This document shows positions 1 through 6,847 of a stretch of 58,388 bases of DNA, piece by piece. The position numbers were made by a program, and so were the translations under genes. The first letter of the stretch is position 1; every line of letters starts with the position of its first letter. Source of the DNA: DATBFG01 sp036558645 (lineage in GTDB: Bacteria > Acidobacteriota > Terriglobia > Terriglobales > Acidobacteriaceae). Where the stretch lies: NCBI GenBank assembly GCA_036558645.1, contig DATBFG010000102.1, positions 1-58,388 on the forward strand, given 5' to 3'. The notes beneath the pieces were generated by a model. It saw nothing but the letters and a program-made list of their open reading frames with translations, did no database searches and was not told the origin of the DNA.

Positions 1-374
1 GATTCCCAGTTATCTTCTTCAAACTTGATGTCATGTTGTCGAAGGTCTATCCCGATTGCGGCCAGCGATTCAAGATACATATCTTGGACATCTTCGGGCG
101 GCGGCTTGAGGATGACCTGTAACTGGGTATGCTTGAACAGACGATTCGGATTTTCGCCGTAGCGTCCATCCGCTGGACGTCGCGAAGGCTGTACGTACGC
201 AACTTTGTAAGGTTTCGGCCCAAGGACGCGCAAAAAAGTCTCCGGAGCCATTGTTCCTGCGCCCACCTCGACGTCGTAAGGCTGTTGCAACACCGCACCC
301 CGCTCCGCCCAGAAAGTTTGCAGGTGCAGGATGAGTTGCTGGAAGGTAAGCGAATTGTGTCGTGTCGGAGTCAA
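1..374 (-). CDS. glyQ: Glycyl-tRNA synthetase alpha subunit (5' part only)
   Basis: Charges tRNA-Gly together with the beta subunit (GlyS) in the cytoplasm. The minus frame reads through the alpha-subunit signature: LTFQQLILHLQTFWAERG near the N-terminus, then QQPYDVEVGAGTMAPETF, RVLGPKPYKVAYVQPSRRP, ADGRYGENPNRLFKHTQLQ and IKFEEDNWES at the window edge. These are the class II alpha2beta2-type motifs. The rest lies outside the window. The start is the TTG at 374; no in-frame ATG precedes the conserved block, and the Shine-Dalgarno match is weak, so the start is less sure than the gene. It follows recO on the same strand after 73 nt and is probably co-transcribed with it. Confidence 0.93.
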   Translation of the reverse strand, partial: MTPTRHNSLTFQQLILHLQTFWAERGAVLQQPYDVEVGAGTMAPETFLRVLGPKPYKVAYVQPSRRPADGRYGENPNRLFKHTQLQVILKPPPEDVQDMYLESLAAIGIDLRQHDIKFEEDNWE

Positions 375-447
375 AGTCGACGTTCGGTAGCTCTCAACAA
401 GCAGCCTTCTCGCAGTTTCGTAAAAGCTGACAACTAACATCTGATAG

Positions 448-1191
448 TTACTTGCTGATCTTCTCCAGCATCGCTGCAGTGGTCAGCTTTTTCTCAATAT
501 GCCGCTGCAGTATTTGCACCAGGAACTTGCGCAAATCTGCCGCTTGCGCTTTTGGCCACTTGGCCTCCGCAAAACTCTCCACCGGGGCGCGGAACATACG
601 TGCTGCAATCACCCGCGACTCGGCCGAAAGTTCCGAGGAAGCCAGGCGCTTATCTTCCTCGCACATGATGCCGTCGGCCAACGCGTGAAAGAATGCTCGA
701 TGTCCATTTAGCACACGTCCACATGCAATGCACTCGGACAAATCAGGCAAATAGCCCATCAGCCGTGTCATCCAGAGGTCAAAGTACGTCACTGGCATCC
801 AGACATCGCCACCGCGTAACACCGAAATGACGGAGAGAGCCAGCCGAAAAACACTGTCGTTCGCCTCGCGATCCGGCAGCAACTGATCCAGCACTTCGGC
901 CACATGGCCCAAAGCGACGGCCCGAGCGTAAGTAACCTGCGTTGCTAACGGCGATTCCAGCACTTCGCAGGAATCCAGCCTAGTAAGCTCATGCCGCTCG
1001 CGATCCTCAAAGAACGCCCGAACGTAAGTCAACGGCTCGAGCGCCCCACCAAAGCGGCGCTTGGACTTCATCGCCGAGCGCGCAACTCCTTTGACCTTGC
1101 CCTCTGCGCGGGTAAATAAAGTGACCAGCAGATCCGCCTCGCGGAGAGGATACGTGCGCAGGACGATCGCTTCCGACTCCTTCAGCGCCAT
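448..1191 (-). CDS. recO: DNA repair protein RecO
   Basis: RecO helps load RecA onto SSB-coated single-stranded DNA in the RecFOR pathway. The 247-aa protein has the N-terminal OB-fold (about 1-80, opening MALKESEAIVLRTYPLREAD and the KGVARSAMKSKRRFGG segment) and a helical C-terminal domain. It carries one CxxC (CIACGRV, about residue 152) followed by a later single Cys, so the four-Cys zinc site of some RecO proteins is partial here. Length is normal for the family. A TACAAT box lies 24 nt upstream of the ATG. glyQ follows downstream. Confidence 0.93.
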   Translation of the reverse strand: MALKESEAIVLRTYPLREADLLVTLFTRAEGKVKGVARSAMKSKRRFGGALEPLTYVRAFFEDRERHELTRLDSCEVLESPLATQVTYARAVALGHVAEVLDQLLPDREANDSVFRLALSVISVLRGGDVWMPVTYFDLWMTRLMGYLPDLSECIACGRVLNGHRAFFHALADGIMCEEDKRLASSELSAESRVIAARMFRAPVESFAEAKWPKAQAADLRKFLVQILQRHIEKKLTTAAMLEKISK

Positions 1192-1215
1192 CGCGATCCA
1201 ATCGGTTAATCCTTG

Positions 1216-1221
1216 ATTGTA
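1216..1221 (-). promoter_or_regulatory. Candidate -10 box for recO
   Basis: TACAAT on the minus strand, 24 nt ahead of the recO ATG. With a 17-nt spacer a TTTCCA hexamer (4 of 6 matches to TTGACA) lies upstream. Confidence 0.4.
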
Positions 1222-1338
1222 ACGGAGGGGTGGGTAGATGGAAAGGCGAAGGGAAGCAGGTTGGCCTCAAGCAGTAGCGTCGGCCGTTCGGCGGCTCCAA
1301 GGCGTGCCGGCAGGAATCTCGATACTTGTATCCTGAGG

Positions 1339-1344
1339 TAGAAT
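1339..1344 (+). promoter_or_regulatory. Candidate -10 box immediately upstream of the zinc-ribbon gene
   Basis: TAGAAT ends 7 nt before the ATG at 1352, the usual distance from a -10 box to the transcription start. That would make the mRNA leaderless. No clear -35 is seen. Confidence 0.35.
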
Positions 1345-1351
1345 GTTGGCC

Positions 1352-1522
1352 ATGAATACGGAACCCCAGACCGAACAAGAGTGGAACAAGCTGGCCCGCG
1401 CGGAAAACATTCGCTGTCCAGCCTGTCAGCAATTCATCACCTTCGACGAGCGGGACATTTTCAACGATCGCAATCTTTGCACCTATTGTGCCGAGAACAT
1501 TCCCAAGAAAAATAAGAATTAA
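1352..1522 (+). CDS. Small zinc-ribbon protein, 56 aa
   Basis: A short cytosolic protein with two CxxC knuckles: CPAC at residues 22-25 and CTYC at 43-46, 17 residues apart. This is the geometry of a rubredoxin-like zinc ribbon. The N-terminus is acidic and polar (NTEPQTEQEWNKL) and the tail is basic and Asn-rich (PKKNKN). The function is unknown; tiny ribbons of this kind are usually adaptors or RNA/DNA binders, but nothing here decides it. It stands alone on the plus strand between recO and the ferredoxin. An in-frame ATG at 1343 is possible, but a TAGAAT box overlaps it. A strong hairpin follows the stop. Confidence 0.75.
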   Translation: MNTEPQTEQEWNKLARAENIRCPACQQFITFDERDIFNDRNLCTYCAENIPKKNKN

Positions 1523-1535
1523 GGCATACCAGTGA

Positions 1536-1567
1536 GGATTCTGCAGTAGTGTGCTGCTGCAGAATCC
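1536..1567. repeat. 14-bp inverted repeat (hairpin) after the zinc-ribbon gene
   Basis: Perfect 11-bp arms (GGATTCTGCAG and CTGCAGAATCC), extended by three more pairs including one G-U, close on a TGTG tetraloop. It starts 13 nt after the stop codon. No T-tract follows on either strand, so it is not a textbook intrinsic terminator; it may still block read-through or protect a 3' end. Confidence 0.6.
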
Positions 1568-1691
1568 CCCCGGCCCGCCTCGCTGCTTGCCATCAAGAGA
1601 TATGCGGCGGCAGTCGAGTCCGAGGGGTCTGTTTTTTCAACACCAACCGTCGTTATCGCGCAATCACTGAGAGATCTACAGTCTCGCATCC

Positions 1692-1727
1692 AAAACAAAA
1701 AGCGCACACGGGAATCCCATATGCGCT
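1692..1727 (-). terminator. Intrinsic terminator of the ferredoxin gene
   Basis: Read on the minus strand, a 12-bp stem (AGCGCATATGGG pairing with CCCGTGTGCGCT through two G-U pairs, 3-nt loop) is followed directly by TTTTTGTTTT. It lies 20 nt past the ferredoxin stop codon. Confidence 0.85.
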
Positions 1728-1746
1728 CTACGAACTTAGCTCGCGC

Positions 1747-2007
1747 TTAGCGGCCGTAATACTGGGCGTTGCGCTCGGTGAATGCCTTCCACTTCTCCGG
1801 TAGATCATCCAGCGCGAAAATCGCCGATACAGGACACACCGGTACGCACGCCCCACAATCGATGCACTCCACCGGATCGATGTAGAGCATCTCTTCTTCG
1901 CCGTGACCCGGTTCGTCCTTCTTTGGATGAATGCAATCGACTGGGCAAGCATCGACGCAGGCGGTGTCCTTGGTGCCGATGCACGGTTCTGCAATTACGT
2001 ATGCCAT
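1747..2007 (-). CDS. 7Fe ferredoxin ([3Fe-4S][4Fe-4S])
   Basis: Cytosolic low-potential electron carrier, 86 aa. Cys9, Cys17 and Cys58 fit the [3Fe-4S] site and Cys21, Cys48, Cys51 and Cys54 the [4Fe-4S] site. Cys25 is an extra cysteine like the free Cys24 of Azotobacter FdI. The CxxxxxxxCxxxCP then CxxCxxCxxxCP pattern is that of FdxA/FdI-type ferredoxins. The Shine-Dalgarno is AGGAG. A dyad overlaps the promoter upstream and an intrinsic terminator follows, so this is probably a single-gene unit. The redox partner is not apparent; the neighbouring aconitase is an Fe-S enzyme but need not be a partner. Confidence 0.95.
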   Translation of the reverse strand: MAYVIAEPCIGTKDTACVDACPVDCIHPKKDEPGHGEEEMLYIDPVECIDCGACVPVCPVSAIFALDDLPEKWKAFTERNAQYYGR

Positions 2008-2027
2008 TGGTTTACGGTCTCCTGACG

Positions 2028-2058
2028 TGTGCGGTACTCAACAGAACCGCACATTCTA
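2028..2058 (-). promoter_or_regulatory. Dyad overlapping the ferredoxin promoter
   Basis: Perfect 8-bp inverted repeat (TGTGCGGT at 2028-2035, ACCGCACA at 2046-2053, 10-nt spacer). It touches a TAGAAT -10 box (minus strand, 2053-2058) and covers the expected transcription start near 2046. The position suggests an operator for an unknown regulator; a 5' UTR structure is less likely because the start would fall inside the first arm. Confidence 0.45.
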
Positions 2059-2100
2059 GCAAGAATGCCGAATTCGGTACAGCCAACCGCAGCGAACTGC

Positions 2101-2136
2101 CCGTTCCGCGTTTTAACTGCGGCCCCGCAGGAACGG
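2101..2136. repeat. Hairpin downstream of the aconitase gene
   Basis: CCGTTCCGCG at 2101-2110 pairs with CGCAGGAACGG at 2126-2136 with one bulged base. A smaller TGCGG/CCGCA stem sits inside. It lies 6-41 nt past the aconitase stop and has no clear U-tract. Confidence 0.4.
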
Positions 2137-2141
2137 ACCTA

Positions 2142-4172
2142 CTAGGCTCCTACCAGCTCCCGCTGCTCACTCGGTTGATACTCCACAATGTAACCTGCCA
2201 CGGCACTCGCCGCCACAGTCAGGGGCGATGCCAAGTACATCTGACCCGGCCCGCTCCGCCCAGGAAAATTACGGTTCTGCGCGCTGATGACGACCTGGTC
2301 TGCCCGGGTCGACACTCCCGGACCGGCGTTAATGCACGCTCCACAGCTGGGCTCAATCACCCGTGCTCCGGCTTTCTGGAAGATATCCAAATAACCTTTG
2401 CCGATGGCGTATTCCCTTGTCTCCTGCGATCCAAACTGTATGTAGAACTCCACCGAATCGGAAACTTTCTTCCCCTGCCTGAGAGCGTCCGCCAGTACCG
2501 TGGCGTACATATCCATATCTTCATTCTTACCGGCTGTGCAGGTACCACCATAGGCCAATTCGACTGGAACGGGCGTGTTCATCTCGCGTATGAACTTGCC
2601 ATTTCCCGGATCTCCGGGAGTCGCCACCATCGGGGTAATCTCCGCAGCGTCCAATTCGATCACATGCGCGTATTGCGCATCCGGGTCGCTGTAAAGGCCC
2701 TCCATCATTGCTTCAACCTGCTTGCGATCCATGCCACGCCGCTCGACAAGAAACTGGACGGCTTTCTTGTCGGGAGCAACGATTCCCGTGAATCCGCCGA
2801 TCTCAGCCGCCATGTTGGTCATGGTGGCTCGCTCGTCCACGCTCAACTCCTCGATGGCCTCACCAGCGTACTCCATAACCTTGGCCAATGCCTTGCCGCT
2901 GCGCACGTAATCGAGGCTGAGAATCTTCAGGATGAAATCTTTAGCCGTGACATTTGGATGCCGCTTGCCGCGGACAATCACTTTCACCGATTCAGGCACA
3001 TTGACACGTACGTCTTTTGTGATCCAGCTGTTGAAAACGTCCGTGGTGCCGATGCCGAAAGCCACACAACCAATCGCGCCCACGTGAGGCGTGTGTGAGT
3101 CTGACCCGACATTAACCTGGCCTGGCAGCGCATAGGATTCCAACATCACCGAGTGGCAGATGCCTTCAGACCCTTTGCGATCTTTCAATTCTCCGTGCAG
3201 CTTGATTCCCTGCTGCTTGGCGAAATCTTCCTGCTTGAGCTTGAGCTGTGTAGCCAGATCGAGCAGCCCAATCTTCTTCTTTTCTTCTGAGATGACTTCA
3301 TCGAGAAAGGTCAGGTGATCACGAAAGAACCGGATCGTCGATGCATCATTGACCGGCACGCCCTTCCCGACGTAGTGCTCGTAAAAGATCGCCGCCATGG
3401 GCGTGACATACTCGTGGCTGAAGCGAAGGTCCACCCGAGTGAAGCCCGTGTCGCCGGGTTTCACCGCTTCCACCCCAACTTTTCCCTCGGGAGTAACCAT
3501 GTGCCGCGCAAAGATTTTCTCGGCCAGGGTCATCGCACGCTTCTTTGTGGCAATCGCGGGCAAGAAGACTTTTTTCTGCATGCGCGCGACGTTGAAGGTG
3601 AAAAGTCCCCCATACTCGATGACCTGCCGGGTAATATCATCCTCACCCGCCGTGAATTCGCTAAGCGCAATTTCTTCTCCCGCACGGATCCGATCAATGA
3701 GCGAGAAATTGGTTGACGTCAGCAGGCCAAGATTCTGGCAATTCTGCTTGTAAATGCGCTCGATATTCTCCGCGATTACAACCTGCAGTCCGGCGCTCAT
3801 CTCGGCGTACGGTGACTGCTCACGGCTTGAGCCCTTGCCCCGCCGCTTGCCGCTAACTGAACAGACGAATCCGCCCTTCTTCACCTCGGCCCGACCAATC
3901 GGCAACACACCCCCGCATTTCAGGCCCATATAGGGAATCTCGCCTAGCGTCTGGTCGAAGTAGAAGCAGTAGTGGGCAGGCGTGATCTCGTCGGTAGAAA
4001 TATCGTCACGCAACTTGGGATTGTTAGCAGGATTCTTTGTATCCCAAGGCAGGTCCTCTCCAGCGAGTTGGCGTTTGATCAACTCCGGATCTTCAGTCAA
4101 AAAGAGAATTCGGCCCTGAAAGCGCACTTTTCCGGGGCGTTTCTCGATTGTTCGCTCAAGCAGCGGGTTCAT
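2142..4172 (-). CDS. Aconitase-superfamily hydratase with the swivel domain first
   Basis: Predicted [4Fe-4S] (de)hydratase of the aconitase/isopropylmalate-dehydratase superfamily, 676 aa; aconitate hydratase is the likeliest activity. The order is unusual. The swivel domain comes first (about 50-200, with the active-site loop GKGSSREQSPYA near 112-123) and the cluster-bearing domains follow (about 210-660). Cluster ligands are Cys545 (GGTCTAG), Cys610 and Cys613 (SCGAC). Substrate motifs GSDSHT (356-361) and QNRNFPGR (632-639) are present. Swivel-first order resembles AcnB, but AcnB's N-terminal HEAT-like domain is missing and the protein is shorter than AcnA or AcnB. The Shine-Dalgarno (AAAAGGA) is close to the ATG. 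The substrate could instead be homoaconitate, methyl-aconitate or isopropylmalate. Confidence 0.85.
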   Translation of the reverse strand: MNPLLERTIEKRPGKVRFQGRILFLTEDPELIKRQLAGEDLPWDTKNPANNPKLRDDISTDEITPAHYCFYFDQTLGEIPYMGLKCGGVLPIGRAEVKKGGFVCSVSGKRRGKGSSREQSPYAEMSAGLQVVIAENIERIYKQNCQNLGLLTSTNFSLIDRIRAGEEIALSEFTAGEDDITRQVIEYGGLFTFNVARMQKKVFLPAIATKKRAMTLAEKIFARHMVTPEGKVGVEAVKPGDTGFTRVDLRFSHEYVTPMAAIFYEHYVGKGVPVNDASTIRFFRDHLTFLDEVISEEKKKIGLLDLATQLKLKQEDFAKQQGIKLHGELKDRKGSEGICHSVMLESYALPGQVNVGSDSHTPHVGAIGCVAFGIGTTDVFNSWITKDVRVNVPESVKVIVRGKRHPNVTAKDFILKILSLDYVRSGKALAKVMEYAGEAIEELSVDERATMTNMAAEIGGFTGIVAPDKKAVQFLVERRGMDRKQVEAMMEGLYSDPDAQYAHVIELDAAEITPMVATPGDPGNGKFIREMNTPVPVELAYGGTCTAGKNEDMDMYATVLADALRQGKKVSDSVEFYIQFGSQETREYAIGKGYLDIFQKAGARVIEPSCGACINAGPGVSTRADQVVISAQNRNFPGRSGPGQMYLASPLTVAASAVAGYIVEYQPSEQRELVGA

Positions 4173-4297
4173 GTCCTTTTCATTTTACCAAGGATATGCT
4201 GCAACCCGAGAGCGTGCGCGAGGTGAAACCCGCTCGTGGGCGTGCCACACACCTCGGGGAATCCTCGTGTCCTCAGGGGGTTAGGACTCAGGTGTGA

Positions 4298-5131
4298 CTA
4301 GCTCCGATACATCCTAGGATCGGGCAGTTCTTCAAGGCCACGCCCTGCAAAGATGGCCTCGAATTCACTTAGAAGGGCGTCGTGAACAATGCCATTGGTT
4401 GCAACTGTTTCACGGCTCTGCAGCTGAAACGGTCCGCCCTTGAAGTCGGTGACCGTCCCCCCAGCCTCTTGAACAATCAGCACCCCTGCCGCTGTGTCCC
4501 ATGGATTCAGGTTGAACTCCCAGAATCCATCGAACCGTCCCGCTGCCACACAGGCCAAATCCAGTGCCGCTGAGCCGGCACGCCGCACTCCGTGCGTCCG
4601 CAGCGTGAGCTGGTGATAAAAGAAGATGTTGGGATTCTTGTGGCGCTTATGACTGGGGAATCCAGTTGCTACCAAGCACTCTTTCAGGTTCGGCGTCTTC
4701 GACACGTGGATCGCTTCGCCGTTTAGATACGCTCCACTTCCCTTTTCGGCCGCGAACAGTTCATCGCGAGTAGGATCGAACAATACCCCAGCGACCCGTT
4801 CACCCTTGCGCTCGATCGCCAGGGACACACAAAATACCGGGAATCCGTGAGCAAAGTTCGTTGTGCCGTCCAACGGATCAACATACCAACGGTAGTCGCT
4901 GCCGGTTTCAATGCGCGCCCCTTCCTCTCCCAGGACATCATGCGATGGCCACTTGGCGCGGATCCGCTCCAGGATCAGGGCCTCGGACTTGCGGTCCGCC
5001 ACGGTGACGAGGTCGACATCGCCCTTGTATTCAATCTTTACCCGCTGACGGAAGTACTCCATCAGGAGCGCGCCGGCCTCGCGCGCGATATCCGTCATCG
5101 CAGGCACAAATTCGCCGTGAAGACCTGTCAT
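4298..5131 (-). CDS. suhB: Inositol-monophosphatase family phosphatase (SuhB-like)
   Basis: Mg-dependent phosphatase acting on inositol-1-phosphate and related sugar phosphates; in some bacteria SuhB also acts in rRNA antitermination. The 277-aa protein has the two metal-binding motifs, GEEGARIE then VDPLDGTTNFAHGFP (middle of the N-terminal half), and the C-terminal WDTAAGVLIVQEAGG motif. Length fits the family. It is 26 nt downstream of the Hfq-like gene on the same strand and probably shares its transcript. Substrate cannot be told from sequence: fructose-1,6-bisphosphate or PAP are also used by members of this superfamily. Confidence 0.93.
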   Translation of the reverse strand: MTGLHGEFVPAMTDIAREAGALLMEYFRQRVKIEYKGDVDLVTVADRKSEALILERIRAKWPSHDVLGEEGARIETGSDYRWYVDPLDGTTNFAHGFPVFCVSLAIERKGERVAGVLFDPTRDELFAAEKGSGAYLNGEAIHVSKTPNLKECLVATGFPSHKRHKNPNIFFYHQLTLRTHGVRRAGSAALDLACVAAGRFDGFWEFNLNPWDTAAGVLIVQEAGGTVTDFKGGPFQLQSRETVATNGIVHDALLSEFEAIFAGRGLEELPDPRMYRS

Positions 5132-5157
5132 AGCAAAAATTCCGTGCAGACCTTCAT

Positions 5158-5427
5158 CTACTTCTTTTTTCCATCTTCGGAAATGTACATGATCTCGTGT
5201 TTGAAGATGAACAGATTAGGCTGGTCTTCGCGCGTCAGGCGAACCATATTGCGGTCGTAGTATTCAATCCACCCGCGCACGATTTCACCGTCCATTAATT
5301 TGATACTGACTGGTTTTTGCTTTTCTCCGAGCGATTTCAGAAAGGCTGCTTCCTCCGACGTCTCTTCTGGAGGCACGGATCGACCTTTGCGCTGGGAATT
5401 GGGAGTTCCTGCTCCTGGGAATGCCAT
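5158..5427 (-). CDS. hfq: Hfq-like Sm-fold RNA chaperone
   Basis: Putative hexameric RNA chaperone that pairs small RNAs with mRNAs. The 89-aa protein has an unstructured N-terminal extension of about 25 residues. Sm1 follows (FLKSLGEKQKPVSIKLMDG, then WIEYYDRNMVRL) and then Sm2 (NLFIFKHEIMYISE). The FKHE segment matches the YKHA signature whose Lys-His contacts the uridine 3' end. The proximal-face Gln of E. coli Hfq appears replaced by Glu (EEAAFL versus LQDPFL), so this is a divergent Hfq. It lies between the aminopeptidase and suhB on one strand, not beside miaA/hflX as in proteobacteria. Alternative: another LSm-like protein. Confidence 0.8.
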   Translation of the reverse strand: MAFPGAGTPNSQRKGRSVPPEETSEEAAFLKSLGEKQKPVSIKLMDGEIVRGWIEYYDRNMVRLTREDQPNLFIFKHEIMYISEDGKKK

Positions 5428-5455
5428 GCAGGCATTTTACACGCCTGGCGCCAGT

Positions 5456-6784
5456 TTACTTTGAAGCCATCGCCCGCTCTACTTCGTCCGCTGTATGCGG
5501 CAGAGATGCGGTCAGATTGACCAGCTTGCCGCCTGAGTCGACGTAAAGAATATCTTCGATTCGCACCCCGAGCTTCTCTTCAGGAATGTAGATCCCCGGC
5601 TCTAGCGTGAAAACCGCACCAGGTCCAAGAGGAACATCGTAGTCTCCGGAATCATGAACATTTAGTCCGACAAAGTGCCCCAGTCCGTGAATGAAATACT
5701 TTCCCAGCGGCTGGCCATGCTGGTCTTTACCGTGAGAATTGATGTAATCGTATGCAACCTGATACAGAGAATTTGGGCTACCTCGTCTTAAGGTCGATTT
5801 GCCCGATTCGAAAGCCGCTACCGCAGCCTGCTGCGCCCCGAGGACAATATCGTAAATCTCCCGCTGACGAGACGTAAATTTTCCGTTGATCGGGAGAGTG
5901 CGCGTGATATCGGACGCATACATGGAATACTCGCCTGCCGCATCGATCACAACTACGTCGCCCGCCTGCATGGTTCCGTCATCGTCAGAGTAGTGCAACA
6001 CTGTCGAGTTGTAGCTTGATCCAACAATCGGCGCATAAGCCGGGCGCTCACATCCCCGTTTTCCCCATTCGTACTGGAGCAATGCAGAAATTTCGCGCTC
6101 ACTCATGCCTGGCTTTACCGAATGCATGGCCGCCATGTGCGCGGCTACTGACGCTTCTGTTGCCTTTCTAATACGCTCTATTTCGCCTGCATCCTTATGC
6201 GTGCGTAACGAGGCAAGTAGCGGCCGAACGTCCAGGAAGGAAACATTCAACGGAAAGGCATTGGCGCGGGCAAGCCACTCGATGGGCGTAGCCGAGATTG
6301 ATTTCTCGCCAGGAGTAACGATATCTGTATAAACCGCATTTCGTGCGCTCAGCTGATGGTTCAACTCCGCCCGAAGATTGTCGATCACATCTACTTTCGC
6401 AAAGCCAGTAATTCGTGGCGCATCAGCACTCTCCGGACCCAGCTTTGGCCCTGTCCACTTCTCTTGGACAAGGTTATGCGCGGGCAGGTACAAGATCTCG
6501 GTGTACGGGATAGCAGGCGAACCTTCCTTCGCTTCTTTCGCAGGCGCGATCAATAATGCAGCCCCGGGCTCAGTCCAACCCGAGAGGTAGAAGAAATTAT
6601 CGTCCTGACGGTACCCGTACAAATCATTAGGTCCCTCAGCCTCCATCGGCGAAAAAAGCAAAACAACGCTTTTGGCTTTATCGGCCAGTGCATGCCGTCG
6701 GGCGGCGTAATCCCCATTGCCCTGGCGATCGATTGCAAAAGTGATCTGGGAAAATAGAGCGAGGATCAGAAGAATCTTTCGCAT
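5456..6784 (-). CDS. pepP: Exported Xaa-Pro aminopeptidase (M24B)
   Basis: Metallo-aminopeptidase removing an N-terminal residue linked to proline. The 442-aa protein starts at the ATG at 6784, which has AAGGA 5 nt upstream; an upstream in-frame codon would add nine residues. It opens with a signal peptide (MRKILLILALFSQITFA), so this copy is exported, unlike cytosolic PepP. An aminopeptidase-P N-terminal domain (to about 200) precedes the pita-bread domain. The dimetal ligands are in VVIDAAGEYSMYASDITRT (two Asp), GLGHFVGLNVHD (His), FTLEPGIYIPE (Glu) and VRIEDILYV (Glu). It probably feeds on peptides in the periplasm. The Hfq-like gene follows after 28 nt. Confidence 0.93.
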   Translation of the reverse strand: MRKILLILALFSQITFAIDRQGNGDYAARRHALADKAKSVVLLFSPMEAEGPNDLYGYRQDDNFFYLSGWTEPGAALLIAPAKEAKEGSPAIPYTEILYLPAHNLVQEKWTGPKLGPESADAPRITGFAKVDVIDNLRAELNHQLSARNAVYTDIVTPGEKSISATPIEWLARANAFPLNVSFLDVRPLLASLRTHKDAGEIERIRKATEASVAAHMAAMHSVKPGMSEREISALLQYEWGKRGCERPAYAPIVGSSYNSTVLHYSDDDGTMQAGDVVVIDAAGEYSMYASDITRTLPINGKFTSRQREIYDIVLGAQQAAVAAFESGKSTLRRGSPNSLYQVAYDYINSHGKDQHGQPLGKYFIHGLGHFVGLNVHDSGDYDVPLGPGAVFTLEPGIYIPEEKLGVRIEDILYVDSGGKLVNLTASLPHTADEVERAMASK

Positions 6785-6847
6785 ACGGGTCCTTAAAAGA
6801 AAATCCTGCACACCTCGGATCTTGGCGACAATTCTGTCAGATTTGAC

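Noticed and set aside
1782..3098. A 438-codon open frame on the plus strand
   Set aside because: It is antisense to the ferredoxin and aconitase genes, which have clear family motifs. Its composition is Arg/His/Pro-rich and shows no domain.
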